Shown here piece by piece: positions 50,053 through 59,134 of a DNA stretch of 64,000 nucleotides. The translations under genes were made by a program, and so were the position numbers. The DNA comes from RGIG1959 sp045604545. GTDB lineage: Bacteria > Bacillota > Clostridia > Oscillospirales > Acutalibacteraceae. The notes beneath the pieces are model-generated. The model had not been told where the DNA came from and did not search any database. It saw only the letters and a program-made list of their open reading frames with translations. Positions within the stretch are counted from its first letter, which is position 1. The number at the start of each line of letters is the position of its first letter. Location of the stretch: positions 21,189-85,188 of the forward strand of contig JAZUOG010000061.1 of assembly GCA_045604545.1 (NCBI GenBank), read 5' to 3'.

Positions 50053-52275
50053 TTACCACTGCGCGATACGCGTTTTCATGCCGTCGATATCGAGAACACC
50101 TTCGGCAAAGCCTTTTTTGATCAGCTCCGGCGGCAGAAATTCATCGTATTTTTCAAAAACGGGGATTTCATTCGGGTAGATGAGCGACAGCGGGTCGAGC
50201 GGCATGGCGGCCTTTTCTTTGACGACGCGAAAGAAGTCGTGCGGTGAGGCGTCCATCGAGAAGCACAGAAAATAGGGGCGGGAGGCTTCCAGACCGCGAA
50301 TGCCGAGCTCTTTGGCACAATGCAATTTTAAAAACCGTTCGAGAGCGAAAAACGCATAGGTACCGAGCCACGGAAGCAGGCACCATGCCGTTCCACCGAG
50401 CGAAATGAGCGGTTTTGCGCAGAGGTCGGCGTGAGATGCCGTTTCTCTGGCGGAAATGAGCCGTGCGGCGGCGTTTTTCATTAAATAAGGATAGGAGTTA
50501 CCTTCGCTCAAAACGCCTCTCATGCGCTCTAAAACGCGCGTGTGAATGTCCCCGGGGCACAAACCGAAAAAGGCGGGAATAACGCCCTTGACTTGTTCGC
50601 AGTAGACGGTGTGGCGTTTGTGATCGACGTCTTCGACGATCCAGACATGACCGGCGATGGCGATTTTCTGACCGGGAGGCGGTGGTCTGACGATGGTGCC
50701 GATTTCCTCCGAATGAGAGCGAACGGTGTATTCCTCATTTTCTTTGAACACGGCATAGAATTTAAAGGAATTGGTTTGTCGTTCACCGCTGAGTCCCACG
50801 ATCAGTCCGCCGCGTTCGGTGCGCTGAATGTGATCGATGGCGAGGAGATGGTGAAGAAGCTGACGGAAATCGTCGGTTGTGATGCGGCGGAACATCGTCA
50901 GCGTCAGTATACGGGAAGCCAGCTGGGCGGGTGTCATCTCGCCGCAGGAGGCGAGGGTGCTCATGGTCTGATGGTACAGCAAGCTGTACGGCAGGCGGTC
51001 GAGTCGCGGCGGCTCGACAAAACGTTCCTCAAGGTACAACTGTACAAGGGCGATGCCTTGAAGAAGTGACCACGGAACGGTGGCGGGCAGCATGGCGCGC
51101 GCTTCTTGTTGCTCCTCGCGCATCACAAACCACATTTCCGGCGGCAGGTCACGGCGTCCCGTTCGTCCCATACGTTGCAAAAAGGAGGAAACGGTGGCGG
51201 GAGCGTCGATCTGAAAGGCGCGCTCCAGTCTGCCGATGTCGATACCGAGTTCCAAGGTGGCGGTGGTGACGGTCGTCGCTGTTTGTTGCTCATCGCGCAT
51301 GGCGTGTTCGGCCGTTTCGCGGTATGCGGCCGACAGATTGCCGTGATGAATGAGGAAACGGTCGCGTTCGTGCTGAATGTCACAGTATTGTCGCAAAGAG
51401 GCGGTGACGGTCTCACATTCTTCGCGGGAGTTGACAAAGACGAGGCATTTTTTACCGCGGGTATGGTCATAAATATAGCCGATGCCGGGATCGGCATTGG
51501 CGGGGGCGCGGTCGGTCGCTTCCTCAAGAACGGGGAGCGCGTCGTTGACGGTCACCTCGGCGGACGCTTCGGGACCGCTCACATAAAAATGTTCCATGGA
51601 CAGCCGCCATGTGGCACCCTTGACCTCGATCTGCGGAATGGCGGTGCGACGGGAGGTGCCGTGGCTCAAAAAGCGTCCGACCGCCTCGGGATCGCCGAGC
51701 GTGGCGGACAGTCCGATGCGCCGCGGCTGAACATCTGCGGCGGCGCATAACCGTTCGATCAGACACATGGTCTGTCCGCCGCGATCGCCGCGAATAAGCG
51801 AATGGATCTCGTCGATGACGATAAACCGCAGATCGCAAAACAGCTTGGAAACAGCGGCGTGCTTGTGCATCAGCAAGGCTTCGAGCGATTCGGGCGTGAT
51901 CTGCAGAATACCCGACGGTCGGTCAAGCAGTTTCTTTTTGTGGGACTGCGACACATCGCCGTGCCAATGCCATACAGGGATATGCGCCTCCTCGCACAGC
52001 TCATTCAGACGGATAAACTGGTCGTTGATGAGGGCTTTGAGAGGACTGATATACAAGGCGCCGACCGAGCGCGGCGGATCTTCGCTGAACAGAGACAGGA
52101 TCGGAAAGAACGCCGCTTCGGTTTTTCCCGATGCGGTGGATGCGCAAAGCAACAGATGATCGTCCGTGTGGAACAGGACATCTGCCGCCGCCACCTGCAC
52201 GGCGCGAAGTTGTTCCCAGCCGTGCCGATAGATGAAATCCTGCACAAACGGGGCATAGCGGTCAAATACAGACAT
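50053..52275 (-). CDS. Superfamily II helicase (Lhr / BrxHI-like), third gene of TerB-ATPase-helicase operon
   Basis: 740 residues. DExH helicase motifs: STASGKT Walker A at 46-52, SPLKALINDQ (Ia), DEIH Walker B at 155-158, SAT at 190-192, and LQRMGRTGRR (VI, about 365-374) in the second RecA domain. A long C-terminal region (about 420-740) follows, without a recognised nuclease motif. It resembles Lhr-type helicases and the BrxHI helicases of BREX systems. It lies 18 bases after the ATPase gene. A DNA-dependent role in genome defence or repair is an inference; catalysis as an ATP-dependent translocase is well supported. Confidence 0.9.
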   Translation of the reverse strand: MSVFDRYAPFVQDFIYRHGWEQLRAVQVAAADVLFHTDDHLLLCASTASGKTEAAFFPILSLFSEDPPRSVGALYISPLKALINDQFIRLNELCEEAHIPVWHWHGDVSQSHKKKLLDRPSGILQITPESLEALLMHKHAAVSKLFCDLRFIVIDEIHSLIRGDRGGQTMCLIERLCAAADVQPRRIGLSATLGDPEAVGRFLSHGTSRRTAIPQIEVKGATWRLSMEHFYVSGPEASAEVTVNDALPVLEEATDRAPANADPGIGYIYDHTRGKKCLVFVNSREECETVTASLRQYCDIQHERDRFLIHHGNLSAAYRETAEHAMRDEQQTATTVTTATLELGIDIGRLERAFQIDAPATVSSFLQRMGRTGRRDLPPEMWFVMREEQQEARAMLPATVPWSLLQGIALVQLYLEERFVEPPRLDRLPYSLLYHQTMSTLASCGEMTPAQLASRILTLTMFRRITTDDFRQLLHHLLAIDHIQRTERGGLIVGLSGERQTNSFKFYAVFKENEEYTVRSHSEEIGTIVRPPPPGQKIAIAGHVWIVEDVDHKRHTVYCEQVKGVIPAFFGLCPGDIHTRVLERMRGVLSEGNSYPYLMKNAAARLISARETASHADLCAKPLISLGGTAWCLLPWLGTYAFFALERFLKLHCAKELGIRGLEASRPYFLCFSMDASPHDFFRVVKEKAAMPLDPLSLIYPNEIPVFEKYDEFLPPELIKKGFAEGVLDIDGMKTRIAQW

Positions 52276-52293
52276 ACGGTGACGCTCCTTGTG

Positions 52294-53610
52294 TTACAGA
52301 GTGAATTCCGCGAAACGGCCGCTGTCGTCGGCGTCCTCGAGAGCGGTTTTGGAAAACGCGAATTGTCCCGAGCCGAGCAGATCGGGCACCTTTACCTCCG
52401 GGTGCTGATAAACGATGTTGAGAAGCTCGATGAAATCGCGGATCACCTCGCGCGGGGTGATGTGATTGTCTGCGCCGATGCGTCCGAATTCAATGCGAAT
52501 GAAATCGATGCGATCCTGTTCGCTGATCGTGAGGGCGTAGTCGAACAGTCCGGCGTGTATGTCGGCGAGCTTTTCGGTCAGCACCAGCAGTTCCTCATAG
52601 GTGAGCGGTTGCAGTTTGATGATGGGGGCGAGCAGGTCGCACAGCGTGTCGTCCGCAAACTTGCCCTCTGCCAGTCGTGAACGAAGGGCTTCGTAGCTGA
52701 ACACGCCGCGGCGGGGGTCTTCGATGCATTGCGGTGTGCCGCACATAATGATGCCCAGATGGGAGGCGCGCCCTTGCAGGGTATCGTTGTACATGGTGAG
52801 CAGTTTTTCGTAGTTGTATTGACGGGTGATGGTGTGGGGAATTTTGTAAATGTTGACCAGCTCGTCGACAAGCACCAGCAGACCGTCGTAGCCCGCCTTT
52901 CTGAGAAATACGGCGAACAGCTTGATATAGTCATACCAGTTGTCGTCGGTGACGATGACGTTGACGTGAAGCTCCTTTGCAGCGTCGGTCTTGGTGGCGT
53001 ATTCTCCGCGGAACCATTTGATGACGGCGTTTTTGCGCTCATCATCACCGTCCAGATAGGCGTGATAATATACGGTGAGGATCTTCGCAAAATCGAATCC
53101 ATGCACCATATCGTTGATCGCACCCACCACCGCGAAGATGCGGCGGTCGACGGCTTTGCGGAACGCGTCACAAGCGGGATCGAGTCCCTCTTCGGTGATG
53201 ACCTCGGTCTGAACCTGACTGATCCAGCGATCGAGAATCAGCGTGAGAGCGCCGCCGTCGGGGCGGGTTTTGGTGGACAGATTGCGTATCAGCTCCCGAT
53301 AGGTGGCAAGCCCCTGCCCTTTGGTGCCGTGGAGACGGCGTTCGGGAGACAGGTCAGCATCACACACCACAAAGTTTTTATCCATCGCGTAGTTGCGTAT
53401 GGTCTGGAGCAGAAAGCTTTTGCCGCTGCCGTAGCGTCCGACGATGAAGCGAAAGGAGGCGCCTCCCTGTGCGATGATGTCCACGTCGTGAAGCAGAGCG
53501 TTGATGGGGGCTTCGCGTCCGACAGCGATATACGGCAGTCCCACGCGTGGCACAACACCGCCTTTGAGAGAATTGATGAGGGTCTGGGCAATGCGTCTGG
53601 GTACATTCAT
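52294..53610 (-). CDS. BrxD-like P-loop ATPase (DUF2791), second gene of operon
   Basis: 438 residues. The start MNVPRRIAQTLINSLKGGVVPRVGL, Walker A GRYGSGKS at 58-65, the DADLSPERRLHGTKGQGL segment (about 84-101) and Walker B LLVLVDEL at 244-251 match the DUF2791 family, to which the BREX ATPase BrxD belongs. These are ORC/Cdc6-like AAA+-type ATPases. The other core BREX genes (PglX methylase, PglZ phosphatase, BrxC) are absent. The start overlaps the preceding stop by 4 bases (ATGA). Likely role: an ATP-driven loader or regulator acting with the helicase. Confidence 0.9.
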   Translation of the reverse strand: MNVPRRIAQTLINSLKGGVVPRVGLPYIAVGREAPINALLHDVDIIAQGGASFRFIVGRYGSGKSFLLQTIRNYAMDKNFVVCDADLSPERRLHGTKGQGLATYRELIRNLSTKTRPDGGALTLILDRWISQVQTEVITEEGLDPACDAFRKAVDRRIFAVVGAINDMVHGFDFAKILTVYYHAYLDGDDERKNAVIKWFRGEYATKTDAAKELHVNVIVTDDNWYDYIKLFAVFLRKAGYDGLLVLVDELVNIYKIPHTITRQYNYEKLLTMYNDTLQGRASHLGIIMCGTPQCIEDPRRGVFSYEALRSRLAEGKFADDTLCDLLAPIIKLQPLTYEELLVLTEKLADIHAGLFDYALTISEQDRIDFIRIEFGRIGADNHITPREVIRDFIELLNIVYQHPEVKVPDLLGSGQFAFSKTALEDADDSGRFAEFTL

Positions 53611-55067
53611 GATGAGATCATTCCTTTCAGGTCATCGACGTAATCGTCGATCAGGCAGGGGGTATCACCGGTAAAGTCGATGACACTGTCGCCGATCGTG
53701 TCGAACAGCTTATCGTTGATGCTGTCGCAGATGACCGACAGCATACGACGGTGGTTTTTGGCGATCGCGGCGGCATCGCCGCCTTCCAGCATACCGCACA
53801 AAACGGCATATTCCGCGTCGTCGAGCGGGGTGGTATGGTGATTGGCGGGTGGTGGCACGGGCGGCGCCGTCGGTGCGTCGTCGGCTTCCTCGACGAGTAG
53901 CTTTTCACAGGTGTCATCGGCGGCGCGACGAATGGCATCGAGCTTTGTCAGGTCGATGTCGATCACCTTCGGTTTGGGGGCAAGTGCCGCCCTCACCGCT
54001 TCATCGACAAGCGCTTGCAGATCATCGGGGAGACAGGCCTCTTTGATACGATGCGGATCGCGGCAGGCTTTGCGCAGTGCCACGTCGACATTTCGCATCA
54101 GGTGGGTGAGCAGTGCTTCGGGTTTCGGCAAATAATACCCGACATGTCGCCACCATGCACCGTCCTGATAGGTATATCGCAGGAGCGGGGTGAGGTCGAT
54201 CATCGCTTCGGGGTGGGGTGTCCTTTCGAAAAAGACGGCGCTGCGGAACAGCGCATGGAAAACGCTGATGGGTTTTCCGAATAAACAGGCAAATAAAGGA
54301 AACGGCTCGTTTTTTTGATAATAGGCATCCACCGCCCGATAGGTATGGCACACGGCGGTGCGTGACAATGCGGGGTGTGCTTTGAAAAAACGGGATTTAT
54401 CAAACCGATAGGCACACACGGCGGCAAGCGCGGTGTAGAGGCTTTCATCATCGACCGTCTGTGCCTGATTCAGTACACAAAGCCGTTTGTTGTCGGTGAG
54501 GTCAACGGGCAGAAGGTCGGGGCTTCTGTCGGGCTGATAATACACATAAAAGTCGGTCAGCGTCATGCAAAGGGCGTCAACGACATACTTGTCACGGCTG
54601 TGTTCGTAAAGCTGACAAAGACGGTCAAAGGCGTCTTCGGCGCTGTCGACACCGATGAGATGGACAAGCTCGTTCATGTGCAACAGCACAAAGGCGGGAT
54701 GCTCCGAAAACTGTCCCTGACGCAAGCGGTGCCGCCACGAGAAATAGGCGCGCAGTTGATTATCCGTCAGCGAGCGATAGGTGGGTTTGTAGATAAAAAA
54801 CGGTTCGATGTGATCGACGTTGTCGATGATGTCGACAGCACGCTCGGCTTGTCTGACAAAGATCTCTTCTTCGCTTCGGTATTTTTCAAAATACAGCTGT
54901 CGTCCGTAAGCTTTAAGAGCGACGATGTCGGGCGGCAGGTAATTCTGCAGGGAGGAAGCGGGACGCAGGATCGGTTCATCGGTGTAGAATTTCGGGAGAA
55001 AAGTACGTTTGTTCGAAAGTTTTTTTGTGATCTGACTGATCAAACTGATCAAACTGTCGGTATCCAT
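53607..55067 (-). CDS. TerB-N / TerB-C domain protein, first gene of operon
   Basis: 486 residues. The TerB-N core is at about 91-140: KPTYRSLTDNQLRAYFSWR, then a hydrophobic helix FVLLHMNELVHLIGV. A helical middle part follows, then a Pro/Ala-rich linker (about 395-412). The C-terminal TerB-C-type region (about 415-486) has DDAEYAVLCGMLEGGD and a Leu/Ile pattern with INDKLFDTIGDS, ending in an acidic segment. Such domains belong to the tellurite-resistance-associated stress gene world. No enzyme motif is seen, so a scaffold or sensor role is likely. It has its own promoter and an AAAAGGAGGAAGG site. Confidence 0.82.
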   Translation of the reverse strand: MDTDSLISLISQITKKLSNKRTFLPKFYTDEPILRPASSLQNYLPPDIVALKAYGRQLYFEKYRSEEEIFVRQAERAVDIIDNVDHIEPFFIYKPTYRSLTDNQLRAYFSWRHRLRQGQFSEHPAFVLLHMNELVHLIGVDSAEDAFDRLCQLYEHSRDKYVVDALCMTLTDFYVYYQPDRSPDLLPVDLTDNKRLCVLNQAQTVDDESLYTALAAVCAYRFDKSRFFKAHPALSRTAVCHTYRAVDAYYQKNEPFPLFACLFGKPISVFHALFRSAVFFERTPHPEAMIDLTPLLRYTYQDGAWWRHVGYYLPKPEALLTHLMRNVDVALRKACRDPHRIKEACLPDDLQALVDEAVRAALAPKPKVIDIDLTKLDAIRRAADDTCEKLLVEEADDAPTAPPVPPPANHHTTPLDDAEYAVLCGMLEGGDAAAIAKNHRRMLSVICDSINDKLFDTIGDSVIDFTGDTPCLIDDYVDDLKGMISS

Positions 55068-55097
55068 GCGCCTTCCTCCTTTTATCTATATATTTAT

Positions 55098-55127
55098 ACT
55101 ATACAATAAAGAACGTATGTTTGTCAA
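55098..55127 (-). promoter_or_regulatory. Promoter of the TerB-ATPase-helicase operon
   Basis: On the minus strand, TTGACA (55127-55122) and TATAGT (55103-55098) with an 18-base spacer. Confidence 0.78.
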
Positions 55128-55133
55128 TAGGCG

Positions 55134-55170
55134 TAAAAAAAGAGATCTTCGCCGGAGCGAAGATCTCTTC
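55134..55170 (-). terminator. Terminator of the SPFH gene
   Basis: AAGAGATCTTCGC pairs perfectly with GCGAAGATCTCTT. On the minus strand it ends in a run of T. It insulates the downstream operon. Confidence 0.92.
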
Positions 55171-55177
55171 CTTGTTA

Positions 55178-56125
55178 TCAGTCGCAGCAGGGGTCGGGTT
55201 TTTTGACAGGTGCGGGTGTGGGGGCGGGGGCGGTGGTGTCACCCAGACCCGTGATTTCGGAAAACAGCACGTTATGCTTGGACATATCCACGACATCGGT
55301 GGGAACGATGATCTTGGAGGCCTTGCCGTTGGCAAGCGCCACAAGGGCTTCATAACGCTTGAGTTCCAGAACCGCGGCGTTGGCGGCGGCTTCGCGCAGT
55401 TCGCGCAGACCGTCGGCTTCCGCTTTTTTGGCCAGATAGATGGCGCGGGCTTCACCTTCGGCGCGGGCGATCTGAGCATCGCGCTCACCCTCGGCTTCGA
55501 GGATCATCGCTTGTTTTTCGCCTTCGGCGCGGGTGATGGCGGCGGCTTTGTGACCTTCTGCCTGAAGAAGTGTCTCACGACGGTCACGTTCTGCCTTCAT
55601 CTGCTTCTCCATCGCGTTTTGGATTTCGGTGGGCGGAATGATGTTGCGAAGCTCCACACGGTGAACCTTGATGCCCCATTTGTCGGTGGCTTCGTCAAGA
55701 ATAGAGGTCATTTTGGCGTTAATGGTATCGCGGGAGGTCAGTGTGCCGTCAAGCTCCAGCTCGCCGACAAGGTTACGCAGGGTTGTGGCGGCGAGGTTGG
55801 CGAGCGCGGAGATGGGGTTGACCGCGCCGTAGGCATACAGCTTCGCGTCGTAGATGGCGTAGTAAATCACGGTGTCGATCTGCATCGTCACGTTATCCTT
55901 GGTGATGACGGGCTGAGGCGGAGAATCGAGGACTTGTTCTTTAAGCGTCACTTTTTTGGAAATGCGTTCGAGAAGCGGGATCTTAAAGTGGATACCGGCG
56001 CCCCACGTCTTTTTGTATTTTCCGAGAAACTCGATGACAAATTCGTGTGCCTGAGGAACGATCTTGATGCAGGTGATGAGGATCACGACAATAACAGCGG
56101 CAAGACCAATCAACAATTCTGTCAT
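55178..56125 (-). CDS. SPFH/Band 7 (stomatin-like) membrane protein
   Basis: 315 residues from the ATG at 56125, with AAGAGGTG upstream; 40 extra codons upstream cover the promoter and are rejected. One N-terminal membrane helix (about 3-20) is followed by the SPFH domain (IVPQAHEFVIEFLGKYKKTW, then TLRNLVGELELDGTL and IPPTEIQNAMEKQM) and a long Ala/Glu-rich coiled coil. The tail is Pro-rich and ends PDPCCD, a Cys pair of unclear use. SPFH proteins organise membrane microdomains. No NfeD partner gene is adjacent. Confidence 0.9.
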   Translation of the reverse strand: MTELLIGLAAVIVVILITCIKIVPQAHEFVIEFLGKYKKTWGAGIHFKIPLLERISKKVTLKEQVLDSPPQPVITKDNVTMQIDTVIYYAIYDAKLYAYGAVNPISALANLAATTLRNLVGELELDGTLTSRDTINAKMTSILDEATDKWGIKVHRVELRNIIPPTEIQNAMEKQMKAERDRRETLLQAEGHKAAAITRAEGEKQAMILEAEGERDAQIARAEGEARAIYLAKKAEADGLRELREAAANAAVLELKRYEALVALANGKASKIIVPTDVVDMSKHNVLFSEITGLGDTTAPAPTPAPVKKPDPCCD

Positions 56126-56174
56126 AAACAACACCTCTTTGGATAATTTGTATGCGGTCACATACATCATTATC

Positions 56175-56203
56175 AGTATACATCGAGACAAAGGGCGTGT
56201 CAA
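56175..56203 (-). promoter_or_regulatory. Promoter of the SPFH gene
   Basis: On the minus strand, TTGACA (56203-56198) and TATACT (56180-56175), 17-base spacer. Confidence 0.82.
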
Positions 56204-56232
56204 GAAAAAGCGGGTTTTGTCGAACCAACACG

Positions 56233-56264
56233 AAACGGGACACACCGGTCGGTGTGTCCCGTTT
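56233..56264 (-). terminator. Terminator of the ftsEX-M23 operon
   Basis: ACGGGACACACCG pairs with CGGTGTGTCCCGT, lying between the last M23 gene and the SPFH promoter. Confidence 0.82.
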
Positions 56265-56275
56265 GCAGGATGCTA

Positions 56276-57727
56276 TCAGCCGATCACGTTGATGCCGCCG
56301 GTGAGGATATAGCCCTGCCCGACGGGGTCGACGGCTCTGCCGTTGACACGCACTTCAAAGTGGAGGTGCGGGCCTGTGGAGTTGCCGGTGTTGCCCACAC
56401 GGGCGATCTGCGAGCTGCCTCCCAGCACAATGTCGCCCTCGGAAACAAGCAGTTCACTGCAGTGACCGTACAGCGTGATGATGCGGTTGCCTTCAAAGTC
56501 GTAGCCGTGGTCGATCATGATGTATTTTCCGTAGCCGCTGTTGTCGTTGCCGCCCGCAAAGATGACGGTGCCGTCGGCGGCGGCGACAATGGGTTCGCCC
56601 GTGGAGTCGCCCCAGCCCGCGATATCCAGACCGTAGTGCCAGCGTCCCCAGCGGGACTTAAAGCTGCTGGTGATGACGTTGCAGGTGGGAGCGGGCCATT
56701 CCATCTGTGCGACGATGTACATATCGGTCGTGTGATAGTCTTTGACGATGTCGGTGATCTGTGCGCGGAGCTCACCTTGTTCGACGATCAGCTTGGCATA
56801 TTCATCGCGGTAATAGTTGATGTAGGTGCTCAGCTCGTCGGCAATCTTGTTGGACTCGCTCAGCAGAGACAGCAGTTCGCGGCGGGAATTCTCAAGCGCA
56901 TATTCCGCGCTGACATACGGGGCGATCTGCTCGTCGAGCAGGCGGCGTCTGGTCTCGAGCGTGGCCTTCTCTTTTTGTATGTTTTTGATCTCTTCCTGCA
57001 GTTTCAGAAAAACGGCGTTGTCCGCCTCGGACAGCAGGCTGATCGCTTTATGGGTAACCAGGAATTCGGTGTAGGTTTTGACGTCCAGCATCTTGAGGTA
57101 CACCGGCATATCGCTGATCTTCGAGAACGCACGGAGCTTTTGCCGCAGATGATCGTACCGTTTGAGGATACTCTGGCGACGGACAAGGTAGGACTGCTCC
57201 TGTTGCATGATCTCCTCGTCGTTGAGGGAGATCTGTCGCTGAAGGGCGTCTTTGATCTCGGCGTTGAGGTCGATCTCTTGTTGCTTGAGAGCGATCTCTT
57301 TTTCGATGCTGTCCTGTTGAAGCAGGAGACCTTCGAGGGTGTCGGCGTAATAAGAACGGGATTCCTCAAGGGCATTTGCCTGAGATTGCAGTTCCACGCG
57401 CTGTTCATGCAGGTTGTTGACGTGCTCGCGTTCCTCATCGGTCATGGTATCGGGGAGCGGTACCTGCGTGGTGGTCGTGGTCGCGGTCGTCGTATTCGGT
57501 TTTGTCTGCACCGTTGTCGCGACGGTGGTCGTCGTGGGCTTTGCCGTAGTGACGGTGGTGGTGATGACCGTCGGCGGGTCGGTGGGGGGAGCGGTCGTGA
57601 CCTCGGTTGCGGTGGTTTCGGTGGGAATCGTCTCGGTTGCATTGGCAACGGGTGACAAGGCAATGCAGACCACCAGAGCGATGGTCTGCATCATGATCCA
57701 CACAGAAAATCGTTTGTTTAAACGCAT
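56276..57727 (-). CDS. Secreted coiled-coil M23 endopeptidase-like protein with Thr-rich linker (M23-C)
   Basis: 483 residues from the ATG at 57727. A signal peptide (about 1-34) is followed by a Thr-rich segment (about 35-95; TTTVTTAKPTTTTVATT), a long coiled coil (about 100-345) and a C-terminal LytM/M23 domain. The metal ligands are kept: H and D in WHYGLDIAG, LYGHCSEL and HLHFEVRVNG. It resembles EnvC/PcsB proteins that FtsEX activates for septal wall cutting. It is the last of three similar genes after ftsX and is separated by 25 bases from the previous one. Confidence 0.9.
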   Translation of the reverse strand: MRLNKRFSVWIMMQTIALVVCIALSPVANATETIPTETTATEVTTAPPTDPPTVITTTVTTAKPTTTTVATTVQTKPNTTTATTTTTQVPLPDTMTDEEREHVNNLHEQRVELQSQANALEESRSYYADTLEGLLLQQDSIEKEIALKQQEIDLNAEIKDALQRQISLNDEEIMQQEQSYLVRRQSILKRYDHLRQKLRAFSKISDMPVYLKMLDVKTYTEFLVTHKAISLLSEADNAVFLKLQEEIKNIQKEKATLETRRRLLDEQIAPYVSAEYALENSRRELLSLLSESNKIADELSTYINYYRDEYAKLIVEQGELRAQITDIVKDYHTTDMYIVAQMEWPAPTCNVITSSFKSRWGRWHYGLDIAGWGDSTGEPIVAAADGTVIFAGGNDNSGYGKYIMIDHGYDFEGNRIITLYGHCSELLVSEGDIVLGGSSQIARVGNTGNSTGPHLHFEVRVNGRAVDPVGQGYILTGGINVIG

Positions 57728-57752
57728 AACGTGATCGGATCCTTTCGGGCTG

Positions 57753-59099
57753 TTACAGTGATTCGTCGACAATAATGCCGGAGGTGGAAATATAGCCGTT
57801 GGCGATGGGGTCAACGGCGGTGCCGTTGACGCGCACCTCAAAATGGAGATGAGGACCGGTGACATTACCGGTGGTGCCGATGTTGGAAATGTGCTGTCCC
57901 TTGGTGACGGTCTGACCGTAGGACACGTGGAGTGCCGATGCGTGGGCGTACAGCGTGACGATGTTGCGTCCCTGGTTGTCGTAGCCGTGGTCGATCATGA
58001 TGCACAGACCGTAGCCGCTCATCCAGTCGGCATAGATGACCCTGCCTTTGGCGGCGGCGTTGATACGTGTGCCGTAGCAACCGCTGCCGCAGATGTCAAT
58101 ACCGCGGTGCCAGCGTCCCCAACGGAACTTGAAGGTAGAGGAGATATAGTTGCAGTCGTAGGCAGGCCAGCCCATCGAGCCGGAGCCGCTGCCGTTGTAA
58201 CTGCCGCTGTAGCCGTTTTCCTTGGCGATCGCCTGATTGATGAGATCTTCGAGCTTTTCGGCTTCCTTCTCAGCGGCGGCGATGTCGGCGTTGTATTTGT
58301 CGATGTTCTGGTTGAGCTTGTCGGTGGTGGTGACGCGCTCACTGTACAATCGGTCGAGCTCCTGCTTTTTGGCGTCCAGCTCGGCAATTTTGTCATAATA
58401 GGGCTTGCATTGCAGTTCAAAAGCGGCTTTTTGTTTTTCAAGCGCTTCGTATTCCGCCTCCAGCTTGTCTTTTTCGGCGTTGAGCGTCTGAAGCTCCGCT
58501 TCCATCTGCTCCATGAGTCTGGCGGTGTTTTGGGCGATCAGCTCGCTCATTTTGTTCATGATGAGGTAATCGGTGAATTCATCGCCCGCAATCAGCAATT
58601 GCATATAGGAGGTGAGCGTGTTGGTTTTGGACAGCTCGCGCAAGCGGGTCTTGAGCGCCTCGTATTCGGCGACGATTTCCGCTTGCTTAGCGGTGATCTG
58701 TGCGTTTTGGGTGTCAAGCTCGGTTTGCTTGGCGTCCATCTGCGCCTGCTTTCCTTGAACCTGAGACTCAAGGTCGGCTTTTTCGGCTTCCAGAAGCGCG
58801 ATCTCGTCGAGCTGTAACTGAATTTGTGCTTCGATGGTAGCTTTTTCCGCTTCCAGCTCCTCAAGCGTTGCGGCGGCGGCGTTGCGCTTTGCCTCCAGCT
58901 CTTTTTGCTTGTCGAGGATATCCTGCTTTTGCTGTTCAAGCTCGGCAGATGTGGCGGCGCTGACCGTGATGAGCGCGGGAGCTTTAACGGGGTCGATATC
59001 AAAGAGTGCCATACCGTTGACAAGCAAAGCGATAGCACACACCAGAGCGGCAAGCCGTATATACAGCGAACTGCTCTTGCGGCGAAGTCGTTGTGTCAT
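57753..59099 (-). CDS. Secreted coiled-coil M23 endopeptidase-like protein (M23-B)
   Basis: 448 residues from the ATG at 59099. The signal peptide (about 1-45) is followed by a coiled coil (LEQQKQDILDKQKELEAKR onwards, to about 305), a short Gly/Ser linker and an M23 domain with WHRGIDICG, LYAHASAL and HLHFEVRVNG, all ligands present. The domain ends like its neighbour M23-C, indicating duplication. Likely a peptidoglycan DD- or DL-endopeptidase, or a binding partner, in the FtsEX pathway. Confidence 0.9.
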   Translation of the reverse strand: MTQRLRRKSSSLYIRLAALVCAIALLVNGMALFDIDPVKAPALITVSAATSAELEQQKQDILDKQKELEAKRNAAAATLEELEAEKATIEAQIQLQLDEIALLEAEKADLESQVQGKQAQMDAKQTELDTQNAQITAKQAEIVAEYEALKTRLRELSKTNTLTSYMQLLIAGDEFTDYLIMNKMSELIAQNTARLMEQMEAELQTLNAEKDKLEAEYEALEKQKAAFELQCKPYYDKIAELDAKKQELDRLYSERVTTTDKLNQNIDKYNADIAAAEKEAEKLEDLINQAIAKENGYSGSYNGSGSGSMGWPAYDCNYISSTFKFRWGRWHRGIDICGSGCYGTRINAAAKGRVIYADWMSGYGLCIMIDHGYDNQGRNIVTLYAHASALHVSYGQTVTKGQHISNIGTTGNVTGPHLHFEVRVNGTAVDPIANGYISTSGIIVDESL

Positions 59100-59134
59100 T
59101 GTGATGGGAACCTTCTTTCTGATCAAGACGACGG

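Noticed and set aside
50053..55067. A complete BREX system
   Set aside because: Only BrxD-like ATPase and BrxHI-like helicase relatives are present; PglX, PglZ, BrxA, BrxB and BrxC are missing, so the operon is described as a separate TerB-associated unit.
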